This document shows positions 38,301 to 51,180 of a DNA stretch of 64,000 nt, in pieces. This stretch comes from Chromobotia macracanthus (lineage: Eukaryota; Chordata; Actinopteri; Cypriniformes; Botiidae), in contig JAZGTH010000107.1 of assembly GCA_036877525.1 (NCBI GenBank), positions 551,001-615,000 on the forward strand, given 5' to 3'. The notes beneath the pieces were generated by a model. The model saw only the letters and a program-made list of their open reading frames with translations, was not told the DNA's origin and searched no databases. Numbering within the stretch: position 1 is the stretch's first letter; the number at the start of each line of letters is the position of its first letter. The translations under genes and the position numbers were made by a program.

Positions 38301-38690
38301 ACAGTATTGCATAACATTTAAAATCAGCCCTACGACACACTTGGTTTGACCCTTACGCTATTTTGTGAGTGGTTTCAGTCAACACTCACACACAAGCAAT
38401 ACCCGGGTCAGTGATGAAACATATTTTATGCTTGATCTCATGATGACATCAAAGTTCTGCATCTCTCTGTATAACTGGTATTTGCTGCACCTTTCATCAG
38501 TCTGGTGGGTGTATCTGCAGGATAGGCCTGATTGTTTTGACATCTGGTTGGTGTGTCACCTTGACAGCTGTACAGTGTTGCCAAGCAAAGTGGCTTGTGG
38601 CAGGTGTGTCCTGCCAAGGGGACACATACCGACGTGCACTTCCGTGCAGTCTCTGCACAACAGACTTGTGGAGTAATACCTAAACTTCTC
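35301..38690. other. Intergenic DNA or intron, dctn5 to microprotein ORF
   Basis: No gene is supportable. A possible plus-strand first exon ends at 35575 (GAAAG/gttagt) close to the dctn5 promoter and could be a divergent transcript. A (GT)n microsatellite lies at about 36565-36585. A GC-richer block at about 37600-37800, flanked by AT-rich DNA, could be a regulatory element. The remaining frames are under 105 codons with no recognisable domain. Confidence 0.4.
36565..36585. repeat. (GT)n microsatellite
   Basis: Uninterrupted alternating GT, about ten units, in intergenic DNA. Confidence 0.85.
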
Positions 38691-38758
38691 TCTGTCTGTC
38701 TCTTATCATCGACACAATGCAGGGGTCATTTCTTCAGGCCCGATGTGAGGAGCCGATC

Positions 38759-38917
38759 ATGACCACAGATTGGGGTCTTCCTCTTATCTTTGCTCTTCTG
38801 CTACTGGGGCTCCTTTACGGCTTTCTCTACCTTCCTGCTCTCACACAAAGAGCCCTGCTGGAGCAAGCCATCACCAATCAGAGCGACAGCTTGGATTTCC
38901 TACCAAAAGAAGACTGA
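38759..38917 (+). CDS. Candidate 52-residue single-pass membrane microprotein
   Basis: I do not recognise this ORF. ATG 38759 has a purine at -3 and encodes a short N terminus (MTTDWG), one strongly hydrophobic stretch at residues 7-26 (FALLLLGLLYGFLYL), a helical linker with RALLEQAITNQ, and an acidic end (LDFLPKED). This is a plausible tail-out single-pass microprotein. A pyrimidine-rich tract and acceptor (atgcag, ending at 38722) suggest the exon begins at 38723. An upstream in-frame ATG at 38717 would lie in the intron if that acceptor is used. The stop is TGA at 38915. It stands alone in a 10-kb spacer. No poly(A) signal lies close by. A chance ORF remains quite possible. Confidence 0.3.
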   Translation: MTTDWGLPLIFALLLLGLLYGFLYLPALTQRALLEQAITNQSDSLDFLPKED

Positions 38918-41900
38918 GATCAGCAGCAGGCTGGAGAAGTTTGTATTTGGACTGATGCAACTATTGCGGTCGTCTCTTGCTAATCTTCTATGCAAGTAAT
39001 CTGAATCTTAAAGCCTGTAAAGCAGCCACTCCTTATAAGATGATACAGACAAAGGCAACTCCTCTCCAGTGTTTCTTTTAGTATTTCATGTATTATAAGA
39101 TGAAAACTCCAGGAATAACTCTTTCTTTTGAGGTGTGAATCATACTTTAGTACATTTGAAGGAGGAGGACTGTGATTTCTCACCACACAGGACAGCCTTG
39201 TGTTTCTAGTCCACTAAGGGAGAGGAATTAGTCATACAGTCATCACAGCAGCTTATCATGTCTGCTCGAAAGAATAATTTTGATATTAGAATTTGTAAAT
39301 ATTCTGTTCAAAATCTCTCCTCACTCACACCAGCCCAGAGTCTGTTTAACCTGAGCAAGGTGGGTGCCTGTGGAGATAAACCAGTTAAAAAGGGAAAAAA
39401 AACATTGATTTGTTGTAGTCAGATGACATACAGAAAATGTATGTTGGGTTGTGCTGATGTAATCACAAATGAAAGTGATTGTTTGGACTTGTTCTCATTT
39501 TTGTAAAGATATTCAGATACCAAACCAAAAAAATTTGGTTATTTTCTAAGGTTGTAAAGATTTATGTGGAGTGTATATTTTCCCTTCTACCCCTATTTTT
39601 GTACCTAAAAGGTTTTATTTACATATATTTCATACATTATATTCAACAAAGTATTAGTATTTTATGTAATCTAGTTGAGTCCTATAAATAATTATGGTTG
39701 CTTTATGTTCATGACTTGTTTTAACAATTACAATTAGCAAGATACATTTAATGTAATGAATTTCTAATTGATGATTACAAATGTTTTTAATGATGTCATT
39801 TAGAGATATGTTTAAATGGTTGGTTAACTGAACTGGCTCTTCATCTTTAATCATTGAACTGAATGTGTCAGCTGACTGTGATGTGTTCAGATACATTAAT
39901 GGAAGAGGACGTTGGAGGGCAGACTTCTACTGTACTGGAATCCTTTAAACTGCACAGTGATGTAACGAACTCTCATACAGCCTGTGTGTGTGTGTAAAAG
40001 AGAGAGAGAGCTGATAACATGCTTCAAACAGTGAATATTTTACTTGAAATAGCCTAATTATATTAGGCTAAGACTTGAGTGATTTTAAGAACCATATTGA
40101 TTTTGCTTATGTGTTTATAAAAAATTAGAAAACAATAGACATTTATGCATTTTATTTTTCAAGTGTTTATCAAGTGTCACCTAACACCTAACTACAAAAC
40201 CATGGCGCCAAGAGCATTCTGATATATTTTTAAATAATCTCAAAAGTATACAATTATTTAAACAAACAGACACATGCAATTTAATAAATGTATTTGAAAA
40301 CTTAAGCTTCTTAGTAAATGGAAAAAAATATTGCCACATCATCAGATTAGCATTTAGTCCCTCTCACTGTTATTGACTGGCAATCGAGGTGGAATGTCAC
40401 ATATTCACATGAATCTCTCTACTTCATGTATGAGTGCAGGAGTATGTATGCATGTATTTTTTTATGTGTCCATTATAGTGTGTAGCTGTACACCAGAGGT
40501 ATTGTTTTAACTGATGTTTTCACGTCTTCTGAAGTCGTTCTGCGCTGGATGAAAGAAGAAAAATAATGGGCAGTTGCAAATGTGTTGACTAAAAGATGAC
40601 AGAATTAGTATATTGGGTAAATGGACCCTTTAATAAAGAAAACGTTTAAAACATTAAATGTTTAACAAACATTTAATATTTATAGCAAAAACTGTTGTCT
40701 GGATTTTACTCCAGCCTTAAGAGCAGCAATAATATCAATAAGTATTTACCTACTATAGTGGGTCAGGATTAGGACAATGTAAAACAGTTAATACAGTCAG
40801 CTATGACACCATTTGAACAGAAATAATGCTTTCTGATCTGGGGTGGAATTGTATTTGCTAAATGACTGTTAAATCTTCTCTGGTGATTTTAGGAGTTGGG
40901 GGAGGGGTATAAGGCTTATGCAGAAAAGATGCCCTAAATGTGTGTTCATGTGGGCTAATGCCTGAAGACAGAGCCATTAAAGTTTTACCATGACAGCTAT
41001 GTTTTATTGAGCAGCTTTCTGTGGACCAGAATATGCCAAAAGCCAAGTGATAGATCTTTGCAGCAAATGTGGACCTTGTTGTTTGTATGAAAAATTAACC
41101 TAATGACAGAACAGACCTTTGTGTGTTAAGTTCGATTACAATCCATATCTCAATGATGAGAGCAAAATCTGCATGCAGATATTCTCACCAGTACCATGAC
41201 TCCAGGATTGGGTTTGTTTTTAGAATTGTATTTTTAGATTAATTCCTTTCATTTTCACTTTTGAAATTCTTTCATTTACTCACCTTCATGTTGTTCCAAA
41301 CCTGTCTGATGTTTTTATTTCATGTGTGGACGGTCTACTAGACTTATTCAGACTTATTATCACTGTTCACAGGAAAATGTCATACAGGTCATTTAGAACA
41401 TGAAGGTGCGTGACTGATGACAGAAGCGTTATTTTTTAGATCAAAGTGTTTTGAACACAAAATGTCTCAAATGGTTCATGCAAAGCATGTAGTGTTGACA
41501 GGCCTGCTTTTGATTTTGCATAGGGAGCTGAACATCTCACTGAACATCGTTCAATCTCAATGGCAGGGTTCCAGCTTCAGAAGAGCGTTCCAGCTTGAGC
41601 TACTTCATGGGCTGTTGCAATAAAGCTGATCAGAGCAGATGTTAAACTGCAAGAGAGAGAGGACGAATTGTATGATGGAACTGCCCAGCTCTCTATGAAA
41701 AACCTCCCTGACCCTCTCCAAGAGCCAAATGGAAAGCGGTCTGTCTATTTTTTGTGATGTCTATCCATGAATTGTTAATGCTTTTGAATTGGCTGACTAG
41801 GCTTTTCTGAGCTTGAGCTGGTTAATTAGACCTAAGGGACAAAGCAAGAGAGAAACATACTGACAAAAAGACAGAAGTGACATCATCAATGTGGAGTGTA

Positions 41901-44900
41901 TACACAGTGGATAGCGATGTCACCAGGTTGGATGGAGAATACAGATCTCTTGCTATGGAAGGAAGGGTTTTTAAGTTTTTTTTCAAAAAGTGCTTCTAAA
42001 AACTCTTCCTCTAAATATTTTATTTCAGCCGTGTTACTTGAGCCTGCACTGTGTGTATGGTACTTGCCATTATTAATAATCCATAAGTATCCATAGACTA
42101 TATTTTACTATTTTCCTGGAAGATAACAACAACAAATAAAAAAAACAAATTATTAAACATTGGTAGAGTGGCAAAACTAGTTTCTGCCAATGGAGGCCCA
42201 TTATAAAAGGAAGACCCTGGACTAAAAGCATCAACCCTGCTTTTGATATTACCCTGTGTTTCTTCGTTTGAAATCTTATATTGCCTCTTACCAGTCAACG
42301 GAATTACCTGAGTGACTCTCCCTCTCTTCATGTCGCACAGTCACTTAGAGTGAGTCAGTATTTTTTCACACCGAATGTTAGAAAGCTAATACCAAAGATC
42401 TAACCAAATATTTAAAGCCTGCGGTGACCAGGTAAAATTACAATTTAAGAGTCTAAGATTTTAAGTATATCTGGCACGTCCTTTTCAATGTCAATGGCAT
42501 TTACAGTCTTAGCTAAGACAAACATATATAGTTAAAGACAAACATTAAAGACTATTAGTCCCCGCGAGAGTCTCAATGGGATGAGGACAATTTGTATTTT
42601 TCTGTGGGTTTTGCACTATTTAATATGTTGACTTTGGCAAAAAAACATTTTTCTTTAAATTGATAGTAGATAGCACATTAGGTCCCTTAGGACCCTTTTT
42701 TAGGGTCAGTGACTTCAGCAATTAATACTTGGGGTATTTTTTGATGAATTTGCTCCTGTCTCAGCTGCTGATGATGTAAAATATTGTGGATTTGTTCATT
42801 CCAGACTCATTCCCCACAAGACACTACTGCTTCCACACCACATGGGCTGCTAACAAAGCACCAGAGATTAAAGAGCTGTCAGCCAGGGGCTTTAATCACC
42901 TAAAGAGGGACCACTGGGGCACACAGACACGTCATGGCACATACTTCCTGTCATAGCCTGTTGTGTGAGGGAGGAATGGTAGTGACAGCGTTTATTCACA
43001 ACATTGTATCTCAGATGTTAAGGCAAAATGGGGATGAAGTTTGTTTGCTTATTAAAAGAGTTTAAGAGCTTTTAAGGCTTTGTCAGGTCAGGTGTGAGTT
43101 TGATTTGGTTGCCTGAGAGATAGTGGGAGTGGCTATGTAAAAGAGTGGAAGAGGAGGCATACGATCCCTCTTGGGCAGTTCAGGCAGATCGTTGTGCAAA
43201 CACAGCAGGCCCACTGGGGTTAACTCAGCCATGTAATGACACCACAGAGGAATAATACCCAGCTTCACTCAATTTGTTTTTTGTTTGTCTTGTAAAATGT
43301 CTGATGTTTAATTGTGAGGACATATACCCTGGGAAGGCATGTCTAACTGCATGAGTCCGATGATAAAGACACACTGTACATAGTGTGAGATCCACCAATT
43401 TGAAAACATACATGATGTCAACAATGAACAGATTTGCACATTGGCAAAAGTGGGCCAATTGTCTGCACTCTTTCAGTTTACACTCAGTCAATTCCAATTA
43501 GCCCAGGGCACAGAACAGGAGAGTTTGGAGGGAAGAAGGAAAAATGGGTGTCTCCAGAATCTTTGCACTGTCCTCATTTGAGGAAATGAAGCATGGCCTC
43601 AACTTGACCCATCTCCCCTGACACGCAGGCAAATGAAATGAAGCATGCAGGTGTTCCATGGTACTAGAATACATGTGTAGGTTGACTATATAACAGTCCA
43701 CACTGACAGAACTGGATCAGTCGCCTTTGTCAGGGGACAAAAGTCATGCTGCGGAGACAGAAGTGGCTCATAAATGACAGTATGCACCGTACATGTGCCT
43801 CTGCTATATGAAACCATCTTCTACTATAGAAGTTCTTATTTGATGTGATCCATCTCTATGGAATAAGAGAAAGTCTTTAACCATTGTCTGAGTTTTAGGA
43901 CCATAATATAAATAACTCAGAGAAAAGCTGATGTTTTGATGCTGATTTGATTTGTTCTAGAAAATATGGGATATGTTGACTATGATGGACTATATGTGAC
44001 ACTTATTTATTGATTAAGCCACATTTGGTTAAATTCCTCATTCATTATATTCTTACGACATGGGCATGCATTGAACAAGGTTAAAATAAGGTTAGATTAA
44101 CAATGCCCTGTGCTTATATAAAAATAAAGGTGTTTGACTGAGGTTAACAGTAATTATGTTTTTATGTTACCACAATCCCTCGTGTTAGACTACAAAAATA
44201 TCCTTTTTTACATTAAAATTATTGTTTCCAAATAAAAATATCTAAACATCCTTAAAGCAAGACAAATTTACTTGAGAAACAAAATGACATAACACATTAT
44301 TGTTTAGAGAAATTTAATGTTTTTAATGCTTTAAACAAGTGAAAAACATTTGCCAATGGGTTAAAGAAAAAACGTTCACATTATTTTTATTACTCAGGCA
44401 AGTTATTTTTTCTTTGACTTGTCGTTTTACTTCTCAGATAAATGTATCATGTTTCAGAGACGTTTAGATATTTTTAATGAAAAACAAAACAGAAATACTA
44501 AGCATAAAAGATAATTGTATGCAGTGTAACGCTCATCACAGCTGAATGGACCCAATGTGTTGTTGAAGGGTCAAATGCTGCCTGGATCACACTTTTACAC
44601 TCTGGAATTATTCCCATCACACAACACATCTTTTTTTAGAACCCTCAAAGGGGAACAGCGAGAGTGTTTAGAGCAGCATGTGGTTTTTCAAGCCAGAACC
44701 CATCATTTATCCACTCTTGTAATACATTCATTCACAGCCCATATGCCCTTCTTAGCAATCACTATCTTAGATAAAGACATCAAATTTGCCGTATTTAGAT
44801 TTAAAAAGACACTAAGCTCTGCCATATATGCAGATTTATGGCCATTGTCAGAGTAGGGCTTTAACCCTAGATGTGTGCATTAAAGCAGACTATTGGTCCA

Positions 44901-45690
44901 TGTGATCCCATATGTATTTAGAAATGGAGATTTGTGATGTGGGCTGAGAGAGTGGATTATTTTGGGCAGATTAGAGAGTCATCTGCTGCAGGTTCGACCA
45001 GCGTAGAGAGCAATCATGTGAATGTGTGGCTAAGCGAGGCTATGGCATCGGGATTACCAATCCTAATCTTAAGAGTGTGAGCCATTATCCACAACATTAG
45101 TCTCTTGGCCCACAAAAGCACTCATGGCATCTTTGTTTGGCGGACACGTGATGGCTATACAAGTACACACACAGTTTGACACACAGATCTGTTAAGTGCA
45201 TGTAAAGATGTATCGACTTTGATTATTACAGTAATGCATGATAAAGTTTCACCTCCTGCGATACACAGATGTGTCTGAACAGAATGAAGGGTGCAGAAAG
45301 CAGAGCTACATTTTTTCCCTTAGTGGGAACGAATGGACTCTCATGTATTTTCCATTATTTAGTATGATTTAGAATGACTCTGTAATGCTTTTCTGTGGCA
45401 ATGCAGATAGAAAGATGACAATGGTTCTATTGCACCAAAACTGTTTTGTGGCTTTTTTGTTTTAATTTAAATGATGGAATAGCTTAAAAGGGGTTCAAGT
45501 ATCTGTTAAATAAAGTGCTTGTCATCTCTTTAAATAACAATTACTACATGTCAGTGGTTGTCAAGGATTGTTAGTATAAAACATAATTACATTCATTCTC
45601 TGTTTAAACTGATATTTATCAAATGAAACTTCCCTGGCTCGTGTCACACAACCAATTAAAACACACAGATGGCATTGACATGTCTAAAAA
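38918..45690. other. Gene-poor spacer before gng13
   Basis: No protein-coding gene, tRNA or long repeat is recognised. Open frames are all under 100 codons and AT-rich. Contents seen: a transposon-like inverted repeat near 41.3 kb, a short TG/AG low-complexity run near 39985-40010, and scattered AATAAA. Function is unknown. It may hold gng13 regulatory DNA. Confidence 0.45.
41262..41437. mobile_element. Inverted-repeat MITE-like element
   Basis: The left half contains catttactcaccttcatgt followed by tgttccaaacctgtctgatg. The right half contains the reverse complement with differences (tcatacaggtcatttagaac, then atgaaggtgcgtgactgatg). The arms are typical of an abundant non-autonomous DNA element in cyprinid genomes, recognised from memory. 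No transposase. Confidence 0.6.
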
Positions 45691-45698
45691 TCCTCTAC

Positions 45699-46774
45699 TT
45701 TATTCAATAAGATGATTTTTTTTGTAAAACATTCAATAAAAAATTTAATCACTTATTGCTTTGTTATTAAACTAGTACTTGATCTTATGCATATTTTCTC
45801 AAAGCATTCTCATACGTAACACACCTAGATAATTAGACAGGTCTCTATTGTTTGAATATACAAAAACATGAACCAAATCAAAAGTCATAAATTAACTCCA
45901 CATCCTTGCCTTTCCACATAAATGCAGAGTAAGCTATTAATCTAAGAAAAAGCCTTGGCCAGTGCACATCTCTCTGTTTGCATATCCATTCAATGGTTGA
46001 GGATGCTGATGGTTTTACTAATCCCTCAAGACACATACATTCTTTTTAAGGAAACTGTGTACAAGGCAGTATTCAATGGTGAACTGGCAAGATTGGTTTT
46101 AAGAAATGAAGGGTGTAGCTGAACAACAGCAGGTTCATTGTAGCTTCTAAAGCAGTCAGCGCCGACAGCTTCAGTAAATAAAAATAAATCAATAAATTAA
46201 TGATCATAAATAAGTTAATAAATTAAAAAGATCTGTACATGTTCCAAAATGGCCTGTAGGTGAGAGTGCTGAGTGTGGTAGAAATAGTGCATAGACCTGA
46301 AGAACAAATGAACCAGCTGCATCACAGAGGGAAAGTTACGAATTTGCTGCCTTTTGTGTCTCCATTAAACATCAATTGTAGAGGCTTTTTTGGGCATGCT
46401 GTGTTCTTGTCTCTCTTGTCATGCAGTCTGTTATCTAACAGGCCTTTTCTGGCATTAGATGTCGACACTATAAGCTTGAACTCAAGATCCAGCACGCAAG
46501 CGGCACAACAACATTAAAGTCGAATAGGCGAGAGAAATTCTACTAACTGCATATAACTATATATTGATGGTATAATTAGAATAGTAATAAATGGTAAAGT
46601 GTCCGATCCTTCCAGTGACTATATAGAGCTTATGATGTGTGCATGTGTGTGTGGTTTATTGATGCTGTACATTCATGGTGAGGGAATGAAACAGAGAGAG
46701 CGAGCGCCATGTGATCCAGTCAGGCTGGTGAAGGCTCAGACGGGGCCGGGCCGACTGCTGCTGCTGCTACTCTT
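45699..46774 (-). other. gng13: gng13 3'UTR
   Basis: Non-coding DNA follows the gng13 stop. A minus-strand AATAAA (TTTATT at 45699-45704) is the likely end signal, giving a UTR of about 1.1 kb. At 46186-46230 there is an AT-rich run with repeated AATAAA and AATTAA on the plus strand, which is antisense and not a terminator for this gene. Confidence 0.5.
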
Positions 46775-48441
46775 TTATAGAAGCACACACTTGCCCTTTT
46801 CCACCCAGGGGTTGTTCTTCATCAGCTCAGGGTTCAGGAAAGGATCCTCAGGCACGCATTCCTCGATCCACTTCACCAGGCTGAGGAGAAAAGTGGAGGG
46901 TTCCTTATCATTCTGAGACACAATGTATGCAAACTTCCAAAACGTTTTGCAGAGCAAACGCAATCCTTTTTTTCTCTATACTATGTATCTATATGTATTA
47001 ATATTCTTGCACCAAGACTCATTTCATGTTTATCACATTTATATTTTAAGAACAAGGTGACTGACCAACAATGAAAGTAAGTTTGAGAGACAGGCACAGT
47101 GTACTATAGCATTAAGTCAAAGCAATGCGCCGAAGTCCAAAAAGAAATGTGAGTAAAAGCAGTGTATCTTGGTTTTAAATAGCCATAAGCAAAAGCATGG
47201 AAAAATGATTGTATTATCACATTTTGATATGCAGGAAATATCTACTTAAATATCTACTTAGAAGTAAATAGAGCACAGATCTGCTGTCTCCGCATGTATG
47301 AATGGACCGCACCTGAATACTGAGTGAGTTAAGGAAACAGACAAGCCAGGCGAGATCACACCACCCGTTTGGAACATATAATAAATGAGAGTGATAATCA
47401 CTCTTTGCTAATGTGCCATCCATCACATCCGATTAATAGTAATGTGATCAAGATAAGAGTGATATTCTTTTATGTGAGAAAAGCTAAACTGGACTCCATC
47501 CAACCCCAAAATGTGATCTGATATTGTCATTAGGGCTTGGGCCTCTTATTTGCATATTTGCAATGATTTTGCTGGCAATATAAAATTAGGCAAAATTGTA
47601 AATATTGTGAGTGTTTGACTAATCACTGTAGCGTGATTCAAGTTTCACTTACATTTTGTAAATAACTAAGACAATATGTATAATAAGAAAAAATATATAA
47701 TGTCACAATTGCTTCTTTAGCTAAACAGCACAAAAATGCAAGGAAAACCGCTACATAGGCATAAACTGGGCTATCACTGCTGCTGGTAAAATTTAATTTA
47801 TCACAGAGAAATGACCATGGTGAATATTTCAGGAAGAGAGCAGTGGGACAGAGGGAAATGAGATGTCTCAGTAATGTGACAGAGGCTCTGTGAGTAACAG
47901 GCCACACTTGCTCTCAAACTGAGGAGTAAAGCACCAGAGATCTGAGAGTATTAGCTTTGCCCTGAACAATCAGAGCAGGAGGACCTGGCCTTTGGGCAGC
48001 CTAATTTGTGACATGAAGTGAACCTTCAAATGTAGAAATACCGGCATATTTATATATGCCGGCATATATATGACCTCATCTGAGTGAAGTTTAATATGGA
48101 ATATTGACCAATTAGCTATTCTAACCAGAAAATGATACTTGACACACAAAAGTGACACCAGTTTGCTGTCATGGACATTGGTCAAATATGTAACAAATAA
48201 ATGCAGTGAAATAATTTAAAAAGTTAATTAAATGGGATGTAAAGCAAAAAATAATTTTAAAGTTCCTTTTTGATATGTGGCTAAAATATATAGGTTTGGA
48301 CAGAGACTAGCACAGTATAAGAAACAAAAAAGCTCATACTCACTCTGTCACTGTCTTTGAGGATTTCTCTCTTTTGAAGGCCAGCTGATACTTTAGACTT
48401 TCTACCTCCTTCTTCATCTGGGGCAAGTCCATCTCATCCAT
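46775..48441 (-). CDS. gng13: G protein subunit gamma-13
   Basis: Coding exons in transcript order are 48344-48441 and 46775-46880. They total 204 bases (67 aa), the same length as human GNG13. The gamma subunit pairs with a G-beta partner. In mammals Ggamma13 acts with gustducin in taste cells, with Golf in olfactory neurons and in ON-bipolar cells. Residues 8-30 form the N-terminal coiled-coil helix (QMKKEVESLKYQLAF), followed by LVKWIEECVPEDPFLNP and NNPWVEKGK. It ends in a CAAX box, CVLL, where Cys64 and the terminal Leu predict geranylgeranylation. The splice falls after GA of Asp33, matching the mammalian position. Zebrafish has two copies (gng13a and gng13b) and I cannot tell which this is. 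Confidence 0.95.
48041..48062. repeat. Short inverted repeat CCGGCATAT / ATATGCCGG
   Basis: Nine-base arms at 48041-48049 and 48054-48062 pair perfectly around four bases, inside the gng13 coding intron. Confidence 0.6.
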
Positions 48442-48476
48442 GACTGTGTCTTGACGTGTAAGTGATCAAACTAAAC
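48442..48476 (-). other. gng13: gng13 5'UTR part of exon 2
   Basis: On the minus strand an acceptor (gttgtgtag ending at 48477) precedes 35 untranslated bases before the ATG, indicating at least one upstream non-coding exon. Confidence 0.6.
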
Positions 48477-50877
48477 CTACACAACAAGATGAAAACAAAA
48501 AAGAAGACTCTTTTTATTTATTCTGTCTAAAAATAGATCCTTTGACTGTAAATGGATTACCCTAATTCTGCTAATATTGGGATAATTCTTGTTACTACAT
48601 ACGACTCAGTAACTCTTTCAACACCTGTCCTTGACTTAATCTCAATTCTTTTTAAGAGAATAAGTCTCTTAAAAATAATTTTATTTTTTAAAGTAAATTT
48701 TTTTTAAGATTTTTAAAAATCTTAAAAATGTTTTTATAATTTTCTATTGTGTTTTACAACACTATAGAAACAGTGAAAATATGTTGTATTACCTTAAGAA
48801 CCACATCAAAACCTATAAATCATTTGATTTAACATAATGTTAAATCATATAGTTACCATAGTACATTTTTAAAAATATTTACAGTAGATATAGCATTGAA
48901 GATTTACATATTATGTTTTAATCCGTTTTGTTTATCAAACAGGGCATTGGGCAGAAATCCCACCAATAGCAACTCAACTTTTCCAGAAATTACCATTCCA
49001 AATTTTCATATAGTGAATTCCTTTGTTCTTTATATTATCTAACATAAGGACTGGCCAATCACTTAAAATGTATTTTAGTGTTTAGTGTATGTATCACTCT
49101 ATTGGTCTTGGTGTTGATTTGATATTAAAGCTAACAGCCATAACTGTTCAGATTTATTTCGATCGATAGATTTGAATATTTGCCAATAATAAACATGTTG
49201 TGTGTTATTGTATGGTTAGAACAAATGCCCTAAGACATGTAAAAAAATGAAGATAATTTCCAAAGGGACAAATATTACCCCTTAATGAATTTTGAACACT
49301 CTGCATAAATATATTTCTTCAAATAGATATTTTAGAAATGAAAATCTTGGAAAATGCTTCCTCCACTCTGTGCACGGGATGGGAGGGAAATCAGAGTTTC
49401 TGTCTTGAGAGCTTTGGTCTTCAAGTTCAGCATTAGAGCAAGTGTGAGCCAGACAGCAGATACAGTTAGATACAGCAGATACAGTTCAGGATGCAGGTGT
49501 TCTGCTGCCCAACTACATCAAGCCCATAATGGCTTTTAAGCGCTTCCGAGCAACAGCAGCCAGATGCTGGAGCCTCTTACTCTAAAAGCTCTGATTTCAC
49601 TATCTGAGACTAAACACACTCAGCTCTGTGGTGAATTGTGCTGATTTCCAAATCAAAAGTGATGTTTAGAAGAAGAGTAGAAGACATTGGGGTTATCGAT
49701 ATTGTTTCAAATATTTTCAAATGAGTGTATACACTTAAAAACTGTTACGGTCCAAAACTTTCCACTTCTGTCAATCCATCTATCAATACAACATTAATAT
49801 GGAGTGATTCAGGAAATACGTTATTTAATATGCCACTATGACATTCATCCAAATATAATGGAATGATAAATCAGTTGTGATCAGAATGGATTTCAGCAAT
49901 GCTTCAATGAAACCCTAAACAAATATGGCTCGTTGAATCAATAGTGTCCCAAAATTAAACAGCCATTTGCCACAAGGCATAAACCTCTTTTTCCACTCAC
50001 CCATTAGTCATGAACCAAATATTATTAATGCATGAAACATCTGTGATGAAATGGATGAATAAAACCATTCAGATTCGGCTTATTTGTTTGTTTTTATAAT
50101 ATGGTGACTTCTCAGTACACTTTGACACAAGAACATTTTGACTGACACACGACTGATGACCACGTCAAACTTCCCACGCCAGTTCTTCATGTAGGTCGTT
50201 CATTGATCAATGATGCAGGGCAACACCACATAGCATCGAAATGGGGGTATACATTTGAGTCATTTATGTAAAGAAATAAATTGAAAAGGTAACAATTACA
50301 AACACGGAAGTAGTCTATATTTATATACTGATTCTTAAATTGTATATAAAGGCCCACATCCAAACTGATGTGGCCTGCTAGAGGAACTAATGAAAAAAAA
50401 TAGGAATTATTCAGTGCATTAGATACGAGCTCCTAGCTGTGTGGTAATCCGAGGAAAATAGCATGACTTGCTGTATCTCTGTTACCTGACTGCTTGTATG
50501 TAAGATTCACACAAACGCCCGTAATACATACAACTATTTACTAAGCCATTGGAAGCTCTGGGTGAATTGGAGGCTGATTTCTTGTCAGTTCTTGTTTCTT
50601 GTGAGACTGTCAGCAGCCTTTTTTTTTAGCGAACTCAATGGTTTTATCCATCAGGAGAAGATCGGATGAGATCAAGCAATGCAGGACGCAGAAAATCGAA
50701 GTTTTATGTAACACCGGCGAAATCGCGGTGAGGATGGGAGTGAAAATATGAATAATGCAAAAGAAAAGATCCAAGGATATGTGCTCATATCACGCCATAT
50801 CATAAGTTATGTCAACTGTCATCAAGAACCAGTTAAGATAAAGGTTAGATCGATATGAAATGACATTTTTCGCTTAC
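48477..50877 (-). other. gng13: gng13 5'UTR intron
   Basis: This intron is inferred between a donor (CACCGAG/gtaagc, 50877 downwards) and the acceptor at 48477. It is AT-rich and has no supportable gene. It contains a perfect 28-bp palindrome at 48701-48728. A 61-codon frame near 49354-49539 has no recognisable features. Confidence 0.5.
48701..48728. repeat. Perfect 28-bp AT-rich palindrome
   Basis: The core TTAAGATTTTTAAAAATC is self-complementary, and every base pairs out to the T and A runs at 48701 and 48728, with no spacer. It could extrude as a cruciform or give a fully base-paired RNA hairpin. Function unknown. Confidence 0.85.
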
Positions 50878-51180
50878 CTCGGTGATGTATCTTTGTGTAG
50901 TAATGCCGAAGCCCGTCTTTGGCACAGGCTGTTCCTTTTTATAATTGTCCCTCAGATTAATACTAAAAAACACAGAAACGCCTGCATCCAGTTGCCGAAA
51001 TGCGAAGGACGAACGCGTATCCTCTGCAGACAGAAAAGGACTAGACTGTGAGACTATTGTGTTTATAGGCTGTGCAGCTCCGGCAGCAGCACAAGAGAAA
51101 GATGAAATGATGCTGAAGAAGTTGAGCTGATGGCAGTGGTTACAGCCAAGTGCAAGGACGCTGTTCAGTCGCCGCTGGCC
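50878..51180 (-). promoter_or_regulatory. gng13: gng13 promoter and non-coding exon 1
   Basis: The minus-strand donor at 50877 defines the 3' edge of a first exon in a GC-richer block. A 112-codon minus frame crosses this block, but when spliced it meets a stop after one codon in the next exon, so it is probably an upstream ORF or chance. The exact start is not visible. Confidence 0.4.

Noticed and set aside
46186..46230. Cluster of plus-strand AATAAA signals
   Set aside because: No plus-strand gene ends here. It is AT-rich low complexity inside the gng13 3'UTR on the opposite strand.
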